Origin: Deltaproteobacteria bacterium
Lineage (GTDB): Bacteria > Myxococcota > Kuafuiibacteriia > Kuafuiibacteriales > Kuafuiibacteriaceae
Assembly: GCA_020632995.1 (NCBI GenBank)
Contig: JACKEN010000022.1
Span: forward strand, 12,228-76,227
Length of the DNA: 64,000 nt
Direction of reading: 5' to 3'
Shown one piece after another: positions 7,688-16,161 of the stretch. Each line of letters opens with the position of its first letter. Within the stretch, counting starts at the first letter, position 1. Made by a program: the position numbers and the translations under genes. The notes under the pieces were generated by a model that searched no databases, had not been told where the DNA came from, and saw only the letters and a program-made list of their open reading frames with translations.

Positions 7688-10485
7688 GGGGCCACCCCCG
7701 ATCCGACGCGCAGCTGCAGGTACGACGTGCCTTGCCAGGCCGTGCGCGCATCGAGCTCGAGCGCATAGCGTCCAGGCGGCAGCGCCTGCAGGGCCGGCGC
7801 GCCCGAAGGGGTGAGCTCCTGACACCGCACCAGCCCGCCGACGTCGTCCTCGGCCAAGATCGCCCCGCCCTCGTCCGTCAGGCGGAGCACGACATCGGTG
7901 GCGCACTCGCCCTCGGTCTCGACGTGGGCGTCGAGCCACATCGTCTCCCCGCTCGCGTTCACCACCGCGAAGAAGTCCGTAGGGTCTGCGCCCCGCTGAT
8001 GGAACGCCACCGTCACCGCCTCCTCCCCGACCGTAGCGGTCCGTGTGATGAGCAGGTTCGCCTGCGCCGCGGTGTCATTGGGCTCCACTTCGACGCCGCG
8101 GCCTGGCTCGAGTCGACACGCGTCATCGCAGCCATCGCCGACCGCGAGGTTCCCGTCGTCGCAGGCCTCGTTGCGCGCGGGGTTGTGGACTGCGTCCCCG
8201 CAGGTCGGCGGCGCGTACTCGAGCTGGACCGAGAGGTCCTCGACCGGGGTGCGCCCGGCGTTCCTGACCACGAACCAGTGCGCCCCCGCGGCCCCCGCCC
8301 GCGCGCTGCCGGCCCGACACTGCCCGTCGAAGTTGGCCCGTTGCCCCCCCACGTAGCCGAAGGCGTCGTCGAGCACGACCATGTGGAAGGCCTCGGGGCA
8401 GAAGCCGTCGCGGCCCGGGGTCGGGGTGAAGGTCACGAGCGTGTCCTCCTCGGCGATGGTCATCGGGTACGCGACGGTCTCGCCGCGGCGCGCCAACGTC
8501 TCGATCCTCACCGTCGTCGACATCGAGATCGGCGGCCCCGCGCGTGGCTCCAGCGCGCAGTCGGCATCGCAGCCGTCGCCGCTCTCCTGGTTCCCGTCGT
8601 CGCACGCCTCACCGCCGTCGTAGTCGACGAGGAGGTCGCCGCAGCCCGCGTCGGGGTGGAACAGGCGCACCACCACCGAGAAGGGGCCGAGCCGACCGGT
8701 GGCGGGGGTCACGTCGAGGGTGTGCAGCCCCGGGTCCGCGAAGGTGTCCGCGGCGGCGCAGAGGCCGATCCCGCCGTCGTCGGAGAGCAGGGCCCCGTCG
8801 AGGGTGACGCGGACGTCCGCGTCCGGCCCCTCGCAGCGGCCCTCGTCCGGCACGAAGGTGTCGAGGTAGAGCACGCTCGGCGCGTCGACCTCGAGCTCGA
8901 CGCGCATCGTCTCGTCGGCCTCGAGTGGTCCGCCGGACAGGACCCACGGCTCGAGGCGCGGGGTCAGGCGCGCCGCCGGCTCGAGCCCGCAGGTGGCGTT
9001 GCAGCCGTCTCCGCTCGCCCGGTTGCCATCGTCGCAGGCCTCGTCGGCCTCCCGCACGCCGTCGCCGCACACCGGGTCGCCCACGGCGTCGACCTCGAGG
9101 AAGTAGCGCGGCACGGGTGGGCCCTCGTCCCGGGCGAGCCCCACCACCACGTAGTAGGTCCCCGCCGGCAGCTCACCTTGCTCGTGGCCGGTGAGCAGAC
9201 CGCAGTGCTCACCGAGCTGGTCCGTCTGCCTGGCCTGCAGCTGGATCCCGTCCGCGCGGCGCAGGGCCACCCCTCCGAGCGGGAAGCCACAGCCCACGAG
9301 CTCCGGCCCGGTGACCGCGACCCGCAACCGCGCCGGCGCCGAGAGCTGCACTTTGTAGAAGTCCTGGTCCGGGCCGGACGCGGCGTCGACCCGGCCGACC
9401 ACGAGGCGCCCGAGCTCGATCGGCTGAGCGGCGCCGGCCGAGTCGTTGGGCTCCACCTCCTCGAGCGCGTCCACCGTGCAGTCCGCCTTGCACACCTCGG
9501 GCATGGCCCCGGGCTCGCAGTGCTCGCCCGCGCGGGACTCCACCACCTGGTCCCCGCAGCTCGGGGCTCCCGGCGCGAGCTCGAGCAGGTAGTCGGCGGC
9601 CTCGAGGCCCCGCACCGCTACGAAGTAGGTGCCCGCGGCGAGATCTCGATCACCGGGGCCGTCGCGCGGGTCGAGGCGCGCGCAGCCCCGCGTGCCCTCC
9701 GCGCGGGCCAATGCCCGCCCCGCTGCGTCGAGCAACCGCAAGGCGCCTGGCACGCCGCAACCTCCGTTGATATCGCGCAGGATGGCCTGCACGTGCCCAC
9801 CCTCGGGGACGTCCACCGCAAAGACGTCGACCTCGCCCGGCGCGATCGCGCCGACGACCCCCGCCTCGACCACCCCGGCGCTCGCCGGGGTGTCGTTGGG
9901 CTCGACCTCACCCGCGAAGACCCGCAGATCAGCGGCAAAGGTCGCGGTCAAGGTGCCCGCGCGGGCCTCGAGGCGCACCTGGACCGCGCCCGGGCCCGCC
10001 TCGATGCGCCCCTCGTAGGTGCCGAGGGCGGCGCTCGGAAAGGCGGGGTCCGGCGCGCCGCCCACCGTGAGCGCGTGCGCATCGGCCCCGAGGCTGTCCC
10101 ACCGCAGGGCGAACCGGGTCGCGCCCGCCGCGTAGGTGGTGGGGATCAGATCCGCGACCAGGCGCGGGACGGCCTCGACCGCCCTCCGCGCCTCGACGTC
10201 CCCGGACTCGTGCCGCGCGATGAGCCGCAGCTCGGTGCTCTGCAGGACGGCGACCTCGACCTCGCCCGTCGCCGCCGCTCCGAGGCGGAGGGCCCGCCCC
10301 TCGGTGTCGGTGAGGTCCACCGAGGTCGCCCCGGGGGCCGACCAGGTGGCGGTGACGGTCGCGCCAGCGACGACGCGCGGAGCGCTCACGGCGAGCTCCG
10401 GCGCTGGCGGCGCGGGGTCCGAGCAGCCCGCGAGCGCGAGCCCCGCGAGGAGCCGCGCCCAACGGGCACGAGGCGGCACGATCAT
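7684..10485 (-). CDS. Large lipoprotein with PPC-like domains and Myxococcus cysteine-rich (DUF4215) repeats
   Basis: 933 residues, starting MIVPPRARWARLL with a lipobox ALAGCSDP. After an Ig-like N-terminal region come repeated modules beginning EVEPNDT and resembling bacterial pre-peptidase C-terminal domains (ending GTYFVAVRGLEAADYLLEL), alternating with four short Cys-rich repeats of the form CGDGV..EACDDGN..SGDGCN.TC (DUF4215). Such multi-module proteins are surface or secreted in myxobacteria and probably bind calcium or carbohydrates. The gene precedes and overlaps the protease gene, so substrate presentation or anchoring of the protease is a possibility, not shown. Confidence 0.82.
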   Translation of the reverse strand: MIVPPRARWARLLAGLALAGCSDPAPPAPELAVSAPRVVAGATVTATWSAPGATSVDLTDTEGRALRLGAAATGEVEVAVLQSTELRLIARHESGDVEARRAVEAVPRLVADLIPTTYAAGATRFALRWDSLGADAHALTVGGAPDPAFPSAALGTYEGRIEAGPGAVQVRLEARAGTLTATFAADLRVFAGEVEPNDTPASAGVVEAGVVGAIAPGEVDVFAVDVPEGGHVQAILRDINGGCGVPGALRLLDAAGRALARAEGTRGCARLDPRDGPGDRDLAAGTYFVAVRGLEAADYLLELAPGAPSCGDQVVESRAGEHCEPGAMPEVCKADCTVDALEEVEPNDSAGAAQPIELGRLVVGRVDAASGPDQDFYKVQLSAPARLRVAVTGPELVGCGFPLGGVALRRADGIQLQARQTDQLGEHCGLLTGHEQGELPAGTYYVVVGLARDEGPPVPRYFLEVDAVGDPVCGDGVREADEACDDGNRASGDGCNATCGLEPAARLTPRLEPWVLSGGPLEADETMRVELEVDAPSVLYLDTFVPDEGRCEGPDADVRVTLDGALLSDDGGIGLCAAADTFADPGLHTLDVTPATGRLGPFSVVVRLFHPDAGCGDLLVDYDGGEACDDGNQESGDGCDADCALEPRAGPPISMSTTVRIETLARRGETVAYPMTIAEEDTLVTFTPTPGRDGFCPEAFHMVVLDDAFGYVGGQRANFDGQCRAGSARAGAAGAHWFVVRNAGRTPVEDLSVQLEYAPPTCGDAVHNPARNEACDDGNLAVGDGCDDACRLEPGRGVEVEPNDTAAQANLLITRTATVGEEAVTVAFHQRGADPTDFFAVVNASGETMWLDAHVETEGECATDVVLRLTDEGGAILAEDDVGGLVRCQELTPSGAPALQALPPGRYALELDARTAWQGTSYLQLRVGSGVAP

Positions 10486-10616
10486 GCGCGGGATTGTCGG
10501 GGCGACCTCCGAGGGCCGCAAGGTGGGATGCACGAACAACGGGTGAGGCCGGCAGCCACGTTGCTTCCGCCCACGCGTATTCACCGAGCCTGCTCCACCC
10601 CCGAGGTCGGGGTTCA

Positions 10617-11009
10617 ATGCCGATGGCCGTAGTCCTGCGGTCCACTCGAATGGCAGACTCCCTCGCGATGGCGTGGATCGAGTCGGCCGGAGGACCGCTC
10701 GTGGTGCTCCCGCGCTCCCTGAGGTCCGCCTGGATGGGCGTCGCGGCCGACGACTACGACGCCGCGTGCTCGGTAGACGGATACCTCGGCCTCCTCCGGC
10801 GCCCGTGGGGAGACGCCCTGGTGCTCGGTGACGAGCCCCTGCGGACGTCCGTCGTGCAGCGCCACGACGGCCTCGCCATCGTCCGCTGGCGCTTCGCCCC
10901 TGGAACGAGCGCATTGATGGACGCGGCAAGAGTCGCGAACCTGGACGGGCCGCGGCCGGTCGAGACAATCGAGGTTGCGCTCCTCGACGGGCGCCGTCCG
11001 TCCGCGTGA
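10617..11009 (+). CDS. Imm21-family immunity protein
   Basis: About 130 residues. Diagnostic blocks of the Imm21 family are present: MAWIESAGGPLVVLPRS, a Trp-Gly pair, DDYDAACSVDGYLGLL, ALVLGDEPLRTSV and a late IVRWRFA. Imm21 proteins neutralise polymorphic toxins in contact-dependent or secreted toxin systems. No toxin gene is adjacent, so this is an orphan immunity gene. A shorter start at the ATG at 10650 is equally possible. A 50-codon frame follows with a GTGA overlap. Confidence 0.75.
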   Translation: MPMAVVLRSTRMADSLAMAWIESAGGPLVVLPRSLRSAWMGVAADDYDAACSVDGYLGLLRRPWGDALVLGDEPLRTSVVQRHDGLAIVRWRFAPGTSALMDAARVANLDGPRPVETIEVALLDGRRPSA

Positions 11010-11158
11010 CCGCGCTTTCGGCCCTCTTTCCGGCTCTCGAGGCCGACGAGGCGCTGGCTCGGGCCGTGCTGGAGGTGTCGCTGGGGGATCCCAACGAAGG
11101 CGTGAGATCTGCAGCCGAGGCGGCGGCGGAGCGCTTGCTCCCGAAGCGGGGACGCTGA
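11006..11158 (+). CDS. Small helical protein, translationally coupled to the Imm21 gene
   Basis: A 50-residue frame starts with GTG overlapping the Imm21 stop (GTGA) and ends at a TGA. The sequence is Ala/Leu/Glu rich (LEVSLGDPNEGVRSAAEAA), like a single HEAT-type helical pair. The 4-base overlap and natural composition argue for translation. Function is unknown; it may extend or assist the immunity protein. Confidence 0.5.
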   Translation: MTALSALFPALEADEALARAVLEVSLGDPNEGVRSAAEAAAERLLPKRGR

Positions 11159-11173
11159 CTCGGCCGGTGCGCC

Positions 11174-12490
11174 TCAGTCCACGTACTTTTGCATGTAGCC
11201 GAAGCGCTCGGTGAGCTTGCCCTGGTGCAGGATCACCGCCTTCTTCAGCGCATCCGGCAGGGCCCAGTCTTCGAAGCTCCCGGAGGGGTCGCTCTCGGCC
11301 AGCGCGGGGATCAGATCGAACAACGCCTCGCTGAACGCGCCGGAGGACTCGCGCGGGATCTCGGTGGGCAGGATCTCCACCGCCATCACCACCGGGCCGC
11401 GACCCTCGAACCCGTCCTTCGCCCGGTTGGCCTCGACGTCGTAGACGTAGACCGGGTGCCCGGGGTCGGTGGCCTTCACCGTGGCCTCCACCGAGCCCTC
11501 GATGTCACAGGAGATGTCGCCGATGACCTCGAGCCTCGGCTTCTCGCCCGGGGCGTAGAGCTTCCGCAAGTCTTCTTTCGTCACCAGCCGCGGGTACTTC
11601 GGGGTCCAGTAGATGCAGTTCACCAGGGCGGTGAGGTAGGGGTGGTACTGGGCGAAGGTGCCGCGGTAGCGGTCCGGGTGCTGGTAGTAGGTCTGCAGGT
11701 CGAAGGCCTCGGCGGGGTCCTTCGGGGTGACCATGTCGGCCTCCTCGAACACCACCTGGTAGAAGGTGCCGGGCTCGGACGCCTCGCCCGCCAGGAGCTG
11801 GGCCGGGGTGATGACCTCGGGCTTCAAGAGGGCGGAGATCTCCTGGGCCCCGTGGGAGACCCGACCGTTCCCGCTGATCCCCAGGACCACCGGCCCCAGG
11901 GGCGCGAGGGCCCAGCTGGCCCGGCAGGCCGCCGCCGCCTCGGCCACCGCGGCCTTGGCGGTGGCGAGGTCGGGGTACTTCACCGCCTGCTTGAGGTCGG
12001 CGAGCGGCGTCCGCAGGCCCTCCTGCAAGAGGCGCTGGCCGAGGGCCCACAGGGTGTTGATCATCCCTGCGAGGCCGGCGTGCACGCCAAAGAAGACGAG
12101 CCGACGATCCTGCTCGTCGACGATGCACTCGTAGTCGATCAGGTTGCAGCCGCGGGCCATGAGCTCGCGGAGCATGGTCATGTTGTAGGCCTGGCCCTTG
12201 ATGGTGTGGGAGAAGAAGACGTAGGTCCGGCCGTGCAGGAACAGGTGGGGCGGGATCTCCTTCACCCCCAGGATCACGTCGCAGTCGGACAGATCGCCCT
12301 GGAGCGGGACCCCGGCCTCGGTGAGCTCGTCCGGGGTGAACACCCGCTGGTCGGAGGGCTGGACCACGATGTCCACCCCGTGGTCGTCCCGGAGGCGGGC
12401 CAGATCCGCCGGCACCAGGGGCATGCGAGCCTCCCACGGGCTCTTGTCCTCAGCGCGAATTCCGATCTTCACCCTCGTGTCATACACCAC
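11174..12490 (-). CDS. Lysine-ketoglutarate reductase-like / alanine dehydrogenase-PNT N-domain protein
   Basis: 438 residues. The start MVYDTRVKIGIRAEDKSPWE, then MPLVPADLARL, VILGVKEIP and YVFFSHTIKGQAYNM, is characteristic of the lysine-ketoglutarate reductase half of bifunctional alpha-aminoadipic semialdehyde synthase, in the AlaDh/PNT N-terminal superfamily. LVFFGVHAGLAGMI and VLGISGNGRVSHGAQEI (nucleotide-binding loop) follow. The enzyme would condense L-lysine and 2-oxoglutarate to saccharopine with NAD(P)H in the cytoplasm. The companion saccharopine dehydrogenase domain is not in the window, so the in vivo reaction is inferred. Length fits a stand-alone reductase. Confidence 0.82.
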   Translation of the reverse strand: MVYDTRVKIGIRAEDKSPWEARMPLVPADLARLRDDHGVDIVVQPSDQRVFTPDELTEAGVPLQGDLSDCDVILGVKEIPPHLFLHGRTYVFFSHTIKGQAYNMTMLRELMARGCNLIDYECIVDEQDRRLVFFGVHAGLAGMINTLWALGQRLLQEGLRTPLADLKQAVKYPDLATAKAAVAEAAAACRASWALAPLGPVVLGISGNGRVSHGAQEISALLKPEVITPAQLLAGEASEPGTFYQVVFEEADMVTPKDPAEAFDLQTYYQHPDRYRGTFAQYHPYLTALVNCIYWTPKYPRLVTKEDLRKLYAPGEKPRLEVIGDISCDIEGSVEATVKATDPGHPVYVYDVEANRAKDGFEGRGPVVMAVEILPTEIPRESSGAFSEALFDLIPALAESDPSGSFEDWALPDALKKAVILHQGKLTERFGYMQKYVD

Positions 12491-12574
12491 CCCCCAAGGA
12501 GCCCAAAGGTAAATGATTCCGAGGGCTCGGGCGGCGGGGTGGGCCCGCCCGAGCGCCCCGCTCCGGTGCGGTTG

Positions 12575-12823
12575 TCAGCCCATCACCGCTTCTCGCGGGC
12601 TCCGTATCAGCCCCGAGCGCCTCGAGTCGGTGGTCCAAGAGGCCCGGCTTCGAGGTGGCGTCGCTCGGAGGGCAGCCCCCATGGGGACGCCGAGGGCCGC
12701 CTCGGCCGTCGCGATCTGATCATCGGTGGCGGGCGCGCCCACGTGCAGTCGCTCGAGGTGCAGCCCGTAGTCCTCGCGCAGGGCCCGCAACCGGCCCTGC
12801 AAACTTTCGGTGAAGTCGCTCAT
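12575..12823 (-). pseudogene. Truncated SMI1/KNR4-like protein (probable remnant)
   Basis: 82 residues starting MSDFTESLQGRLRALRED. The segment ATDDQIATAEAALGVPMGAAL is the typical N-terminal signature of SMI1/KNR4 proteins, which often act as immunity proteins to polymorphic toxins. After ALRATPP the sequence loses all resemblance and turns Arg/Ser rich, as expected after a frameshift or deletion; intact family members are about 130-200 residues. A remnant is the best reading, but a sequencing shift cannot be excluded. Confidence 0.45.
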
Positions 12824-12848
12824 GTCACACACTCTCTCTTGCCCAGCC

Positions 12849-13958
12849 CTACCGACAGCCTGCGGTGAGGGCGTCGTTGTAGGCCGCGCCGCCCGCGGTG
12901 GTGTTGGGGATCCCGTGGTCCACCCCCGGGAGGTACGAGAACTCCGTGCTGCTCGTGACCCGGAGGGCGTACATGTGGCCCGACGAGGTGGCGAACGAGT
13001 AGTCCGCACCGCCGTACATGAAGTGGACGTGGGTGTTGGGGTACTCGAAGTCAGAGAGTTCCGAGTCCAGGCTGTCGTCGTGGAGGGTGTCCCGGTAGGA
13101 CTCCAGGTGCAGGCGACACGGTTGCGCGCCGCCGTAGGGGGCGTCGATGAGGTTGAGGTTGGCGGCGGCCACCGTGCACTCCAGCGGCCGGTCGTAGACG
13201 TAGTTCTCGGGCGGTACGGTCTCGCAGCCGTTGTCCCAGGGGGCACCGCCCAGGCAACCGAGGTCGATGCGGCCCATCGGGGGCCCGCCGCTGATCAGCG
13301 CGAAGTCGAGGCTCCGCTCCAGCCCATAGCGGGCCAGCGCGTAGGCGATCTCGCTCCCGCCCGCGGAGTTGCCCGCGGCGCAGAGCGGCCTGCGGGGCGG
13401 GTTGACGGTCGTGTCCACGTACCGGAGCAGTGTGGCGTAGCGGCAGGCCGACCTGGCCATGCCCGAGTCGCCGTCCGTCCATCGGGACGACCACGCGCGC
13501 TGGACCACCCGGTAGCCCCGCTGGGCCAGGTCTTGGATGAGCGCCTGCATCGGGGGTTGGGCGTCCACGAAGCCGGTCCCTGAGCCCCCCGAGCCCAGCA
13601 CCACCGTGCCGAGCACGTTGGGGCCCGAGACGGAGGAGGTGATGCGGACCCGGGCGTCGAGGTCTGCGAGATCCGGGCAGCGGACCCGCCACACCTGACA
13701 GGTGGTGTCCGGGAGCCCGCCTGCGTCACAGGCCTCAGGCCGGACCTCCACCGAGCCCAAGGGTAGGGCTCCGCGGGCGGTGGCGGCCTCCGTCTGCGCG
13801 GCTTCGGGGCTTGAATCGGGCGTGGGCGGTCGGGAGGCCGGCGTCGCATCGCAGGCCATGCTCAGCCCTACGAGGAGTCCGAGGGCGGGAGTCAACGCGC
13901 GCGGAGGTGAGAACGTCCGTGGGACGGGTGGGTAGTCGCGGGAGATGCGGTCAAGCAC
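12849..13958 (-). CDS. Exported alpha/beta-hydrolase-like lipoprotein
   Basis: 369 residues with a signal ending in a lipobox (LLVGLSMACD, Cys36). After a Pro/Ser/Thr linker the catalytic core shows VLGSGGSGTGF (oxyanion region), the nucleophile elbow AAGNSAGGS with Ser198 (GxSxG) and a late GVDHGIPNT with His348, as in extracellular esterases and depolymerases. An acidic triad residue probably lies near MYGGADYSF. Several Cys pairs fit a secreted fold. Substrate is unknown; distant likeness to PHB-depolymerase or feruloyl-esterase-type enzymes is only an impression. It stands alone on the minus strand. Confidence 0.72.
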   Translation of the reverse strand: MLDRISRDYPPVPRTFSPPRALTPALGLLVGLSMACDATPASRPPTPDSSPEAAQTEAATARGALPLGSVEVRPEACDAGGLPDTTCQVWRVRCPDLADLDARVRITSSVSGPNVLGTVVLGSGGSGTGFVDAQPPMQALIQDLAQRGYRVVQRAWSSRWTDGDSGMARSACRYATLLRYVDTTVNPPRRPLCAAGNSAGGSEIAYALARYGLERSLDFALISGGPPMGRIDLGCLGGAPWDNGCETVPPENYVYDRPLECTVAAANLNLIDAPYGGAQPCRLHLESYRDTLHDDSLDSELSDFEYPNTHVHFMYGGADYSFATSSGHMYALRVTSSTEFSYLPGVDHGIPNTTAGGAAYNDALTAGCR

Positions 13959-14160
13959 TGTAGGAGCGGCTCAGCACAGGGCGTGCCGAGCGACGGTGCT
14001 TCGCGTTGCCTTGGGGCTGCTGCTTGGAGTCCGCGGACCGGTGTGGGCGGTGTGTGGACCTCGGTCCGCAGCCGCGGAGAGGTAGCCCACCGTGCCCTCC
14101 CTCGTGAGGGCCAGGGTCCAGCCTTGGGGGGCTGGGAACGTACGTGGGTCCTACATCAAG

Positions 14161-15741
14161 TCAGCCCACCTGCTTCACGACCTCAGCACCATTGCCACCG
14201 GCCGGCCGCGGCTCGGCGTCGTCGCCCTTCGGCCCGACGTCCACTGTCGGGCCGCCCGCCAGGTGCTGCGCGAGGTGATCGAGGTGCAGGCTCTGCATCA
14301 GCGACGTGACCCCCGGGACCTGCGCGAGCACGTCGGTGACCGCCTGGCTCACCCGCTCGATGCCGGGGCTGCCGTTCGAGCCGACCAACGTGATGCGGTC
14401 GATCTTCGCGAGCGGCGCCGCAATCGCCCCTGCGATCGCGGGGAGCTGCTCGATGAACAGCTCGGCCACCGCGGCCTCACCGTAGCTGCGCCAGGCCTCC
14501 GCCTTCTGCTTCATCGCCTCGGCCTCGGCGAGGCCGCGCGCCCGTAGGCCCTCCGCCTCCGCGAGCTCCCGCTGCCGGGTGCCCTCGGCCTCGGCGAGGG
14601 CCTTGGCGCGGATCACCTCGGCCTCGGCGAGACCTTCGAGGCGCGCCGCCTTGGCGCGCGCCTCGCCCGCGAGCTCGAGCTCGTGCCGCTTGGCCTCCGC
14701 GATCGCCTCGATGCGGAAGCGCTCCGCCTCGGCCGGCTTGCGGACGGTGTGCACGAGCTCGCGCTCGATGCGGGCGATCTCGAGGTCCTCGACCTCGATC
14801 TGGAGCTGGCGCTCCACCTTGCTCACCCCGAGGCGCTCGGTGACGAGCGCGCCCTGCAACGTGGCCTGCCTCAGCTCGTAGGCCACCGCGTTGTCGGCCT
14901 TGGCGCGGGCGACCTCGGCCTCGTACTCCTCGTTCCGCACCCGCTGGGTCTTGGCCGCGCCGGCGACGGTGAGCTCCGACTCGATGCGCGCGAGCTCCGA
15001 CTCCTGGTGGGCGCGCGAGGAGGCCACCTTGGCCTCCCGCTCGGCCTGCGCGCGGCCGACGGTGGCGTCGCGGTGCGAGGCCGACTCGCCGAGGACCGCG
15101 TCGCGCTGGATCTGGGCCATCTGCGGGCGGCCGAGGGCGGACAGGTAGCCGGACGGGTCCTGGACCGCGCGGATGGTGAAGCTCACCACCTGGATGCCCA
15201 TGTTCGCGAGCTCCGCCGCGGTGAGCCGCTGCACGCTCTGGGCGAACGCCTCGGGGTTCGCGTGGATCGTCTCGAAGGGCATCGTGCTGATGACGCCGCG
15301 CAGGTGGCCTTGCATCATCTGGTGCGCGATCTCGTTCATCTGGTCGGCCGACTTGCTGAGGAACATCTCGGCCGCGGTCGCGGTGGCGATCGCGTCGTCG
15401 CTGCGGACCTTGATCTGCGCGATCGCGTCCACCCGGATCGGCACGCCGAGCTTGGTGAAGAACTCGGGCGTCTGGATCTCGAGCGTCATGAGCTCCACCG
15501 ACATGCGGTGGGTCTTCTCGCGGATCGGGACGACGAAGGTCCCGCCGCCGTGGAAGATGCGGAAGTTCTTGGTGATGGTGGCCCCGGTGTCCGGGTCGCT
15601 GAAGACCGTGCGGCGGCCGGAGACGATCAGCACCTCGTTGGGGCCTACCTTCTGGTACCGCTGGGCGATCCAGCTCGCGACGGCCGCGACCGCGGCCAGG
15701 ACGGGGATCACCAGGAACCAGACATTGTTGAGAATCGACAT
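14161..15741 (-). CDS. Flotillin family protein (SPFH/band 7)
   Basis: 526 residues from an ATG preceded by GGAGGAATGAA. An N-terminal membrane anchor (VWFLVIPVLAAVAAVASWI) is followed by an SPFH domain (PNEVLIVSGRR, NFRIFHGGGTFVVPI, MTLEIQTPEF), then about 200 residues of Ala/Glu-rich coiled coil with AEAEG..RELAEAEGLRA repeats, the flotillin signature. A C-terminal tail follows. Flotillins scaffold membrane microdomains and affect fluidity. The NfeD-like gene lies one base upstream, the standard flotillin-NfeD pairing, and the PspF-like activator lies before that. Confidence 0.92.
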   Translation of the reverse strand: MSILNNVWFLVIPVLAAVAAVASWIAQRYQKVGPNEVLIVSGRRTVFSDPDTGATITKNFRIFHGGGTFVVPIREKTHRMSVELMTLEIQTPEFFTKLGVPIRVDAIAQIKVRSDDAIATATAAEMFLSKSADQMNEIAHQMMQGHLRGVISTMPFETIHANPEAFAQSVQRLTAAELANMGIQVVSFTIRAVQDPSGYLSALGRPQMAQIQRDAVLGESASHRDATVGRAQAEREAKVASSRAHQESELARIESELTVAGAAKTQRVRNEEYEAEVARAKADNAVAYELRQATLQGALVTERLGVSKVERQLQIEVEDLEIARIERELVHTVRKPAEAERFRIEAIAEAKRHELELAGEARAKAARLEGLAEAEVIRAKALAEAEGTRQRELAEAEGLRARGLAEAEAMKQKAEAWRSYGEAAVAELFIEQLPAIAGAIAAPLAKIDRITLVGSNGSPGIERVSQAVTDVLAQVPGVTSLMQSLHLDHLAQHLAGGPTVDVGPKGDDAEPRPAGGNGAEVVKQVG

Positions 15742-15742
15742 T

Positions 15743-16090
15743 TCATTCCTCCGTGAGTAGGAGCGCGACGGTCGCGACGCCATCTTGGGTCCCGAGCACC
15801 ACGACCTCTGCGTCGCACGGGACTTCGTGCGGCAGGTCGGTCCGTGCGGGGACCGAGACGCGCGTCCCCGTGCCCACCAGCCGCACGGCACCTACGCCGC
15901 CGGCGGGGATGGGGACGGTGACGCGCGCGATCGTGCCGAGGGTGGACGCCGGCGTCAGCGCGCGGGTCGGGCGGTGGACGAGGAAGCTGCCCGCGTGGAT
16001 GACCAGCGCGAGCAGTCCGATCAGGCTCGACGCCGCGATGACGAGGACGGCCACCAACGTGAGGCCATCGGACGCGAATCGCAGCTCCAT
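15743..16090 (-). CDS. NfeD-like membrane/OB-fold protein
   Basis: 115 residues: a hydrophobic segment (LTLVAVLVIAASSLIGLLALVI) then a small beta domain (STLGTIARVTVPIPAGGVGAVRL ... VVVLGTQDGVATVALL) like the soluble OB-fold of NfeD-type proteins. These partner with flotillin/stomatin proteins. Its stop is one base from the flotillin ATG, so the two are one transcription unit. A sigma54-type promoter lies 13-29 bases upstream of the chosen ATG, which would give almost no leader; the true start may therefore be a later codon such as the in-frame TTG or GTG just before the membrane segment. Confidence 0.75.
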   Translation of the reverse strand: MELRFASDGLTLVAVLVIAASSLIGLLALVIHAGSFLVHRPTRALTPASTLGTIARVTVPIPAGGVGAVRLVGTGTRVSVPARTDLPHEVPCDAEVVVLGTQDGVATVALLLTEE

Positions 16091-16102
16091 GCCCCCGTGC
16101 CT

Positions 16103-16119
16103 TGAAAGCGGCGTGCCAA
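16103..16119 (-). promoter_or_regulatory. Candidate sigma54 (-24/-12) promoter for the NfeD-flotillin operon
   Basis: Read on the minus strand the sequence is TTGGCACGCCGCTTTCA. It matches the -24 element TGGCACG exactly, with correct spacing to a TTTC that differs from the consensus TTGC by one base in the -12 element. It lies in the 71-base gap between the sigma54 activator gene and the NfeD gene and points towards NfeD. The implied transcription start is about two bases before the annotated ATG, which is the main doubt. Confidence 0.55.
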
Positions 16120-16161
16120 CGCGTGGCGCGAGGCCCGGCGGGTGACGACGTGAGAGTTATT

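Noticed and set aside
7732..10632. 966-codon plus-strand frame opposite the DUF4215 lipoprotein
   Set aside because: Shadow of the minus-strand gene, which has a signal peptide and conserved repeats.
14094..14111. GCCCTC...GAGGGC hairpin downstream of the flotillin gene as a terminator
   Set aside because: Six-base stem only, no T-run and about 50 bases away from the stop; too weak to call.
13983..14309. 108-codon plus-strand frame between the hydrolase and flotillin genes
   Set aside because: Runs into the flotillin 3' end on the opposite strand, with no ribosome site and Arg/Pro-rich composition.
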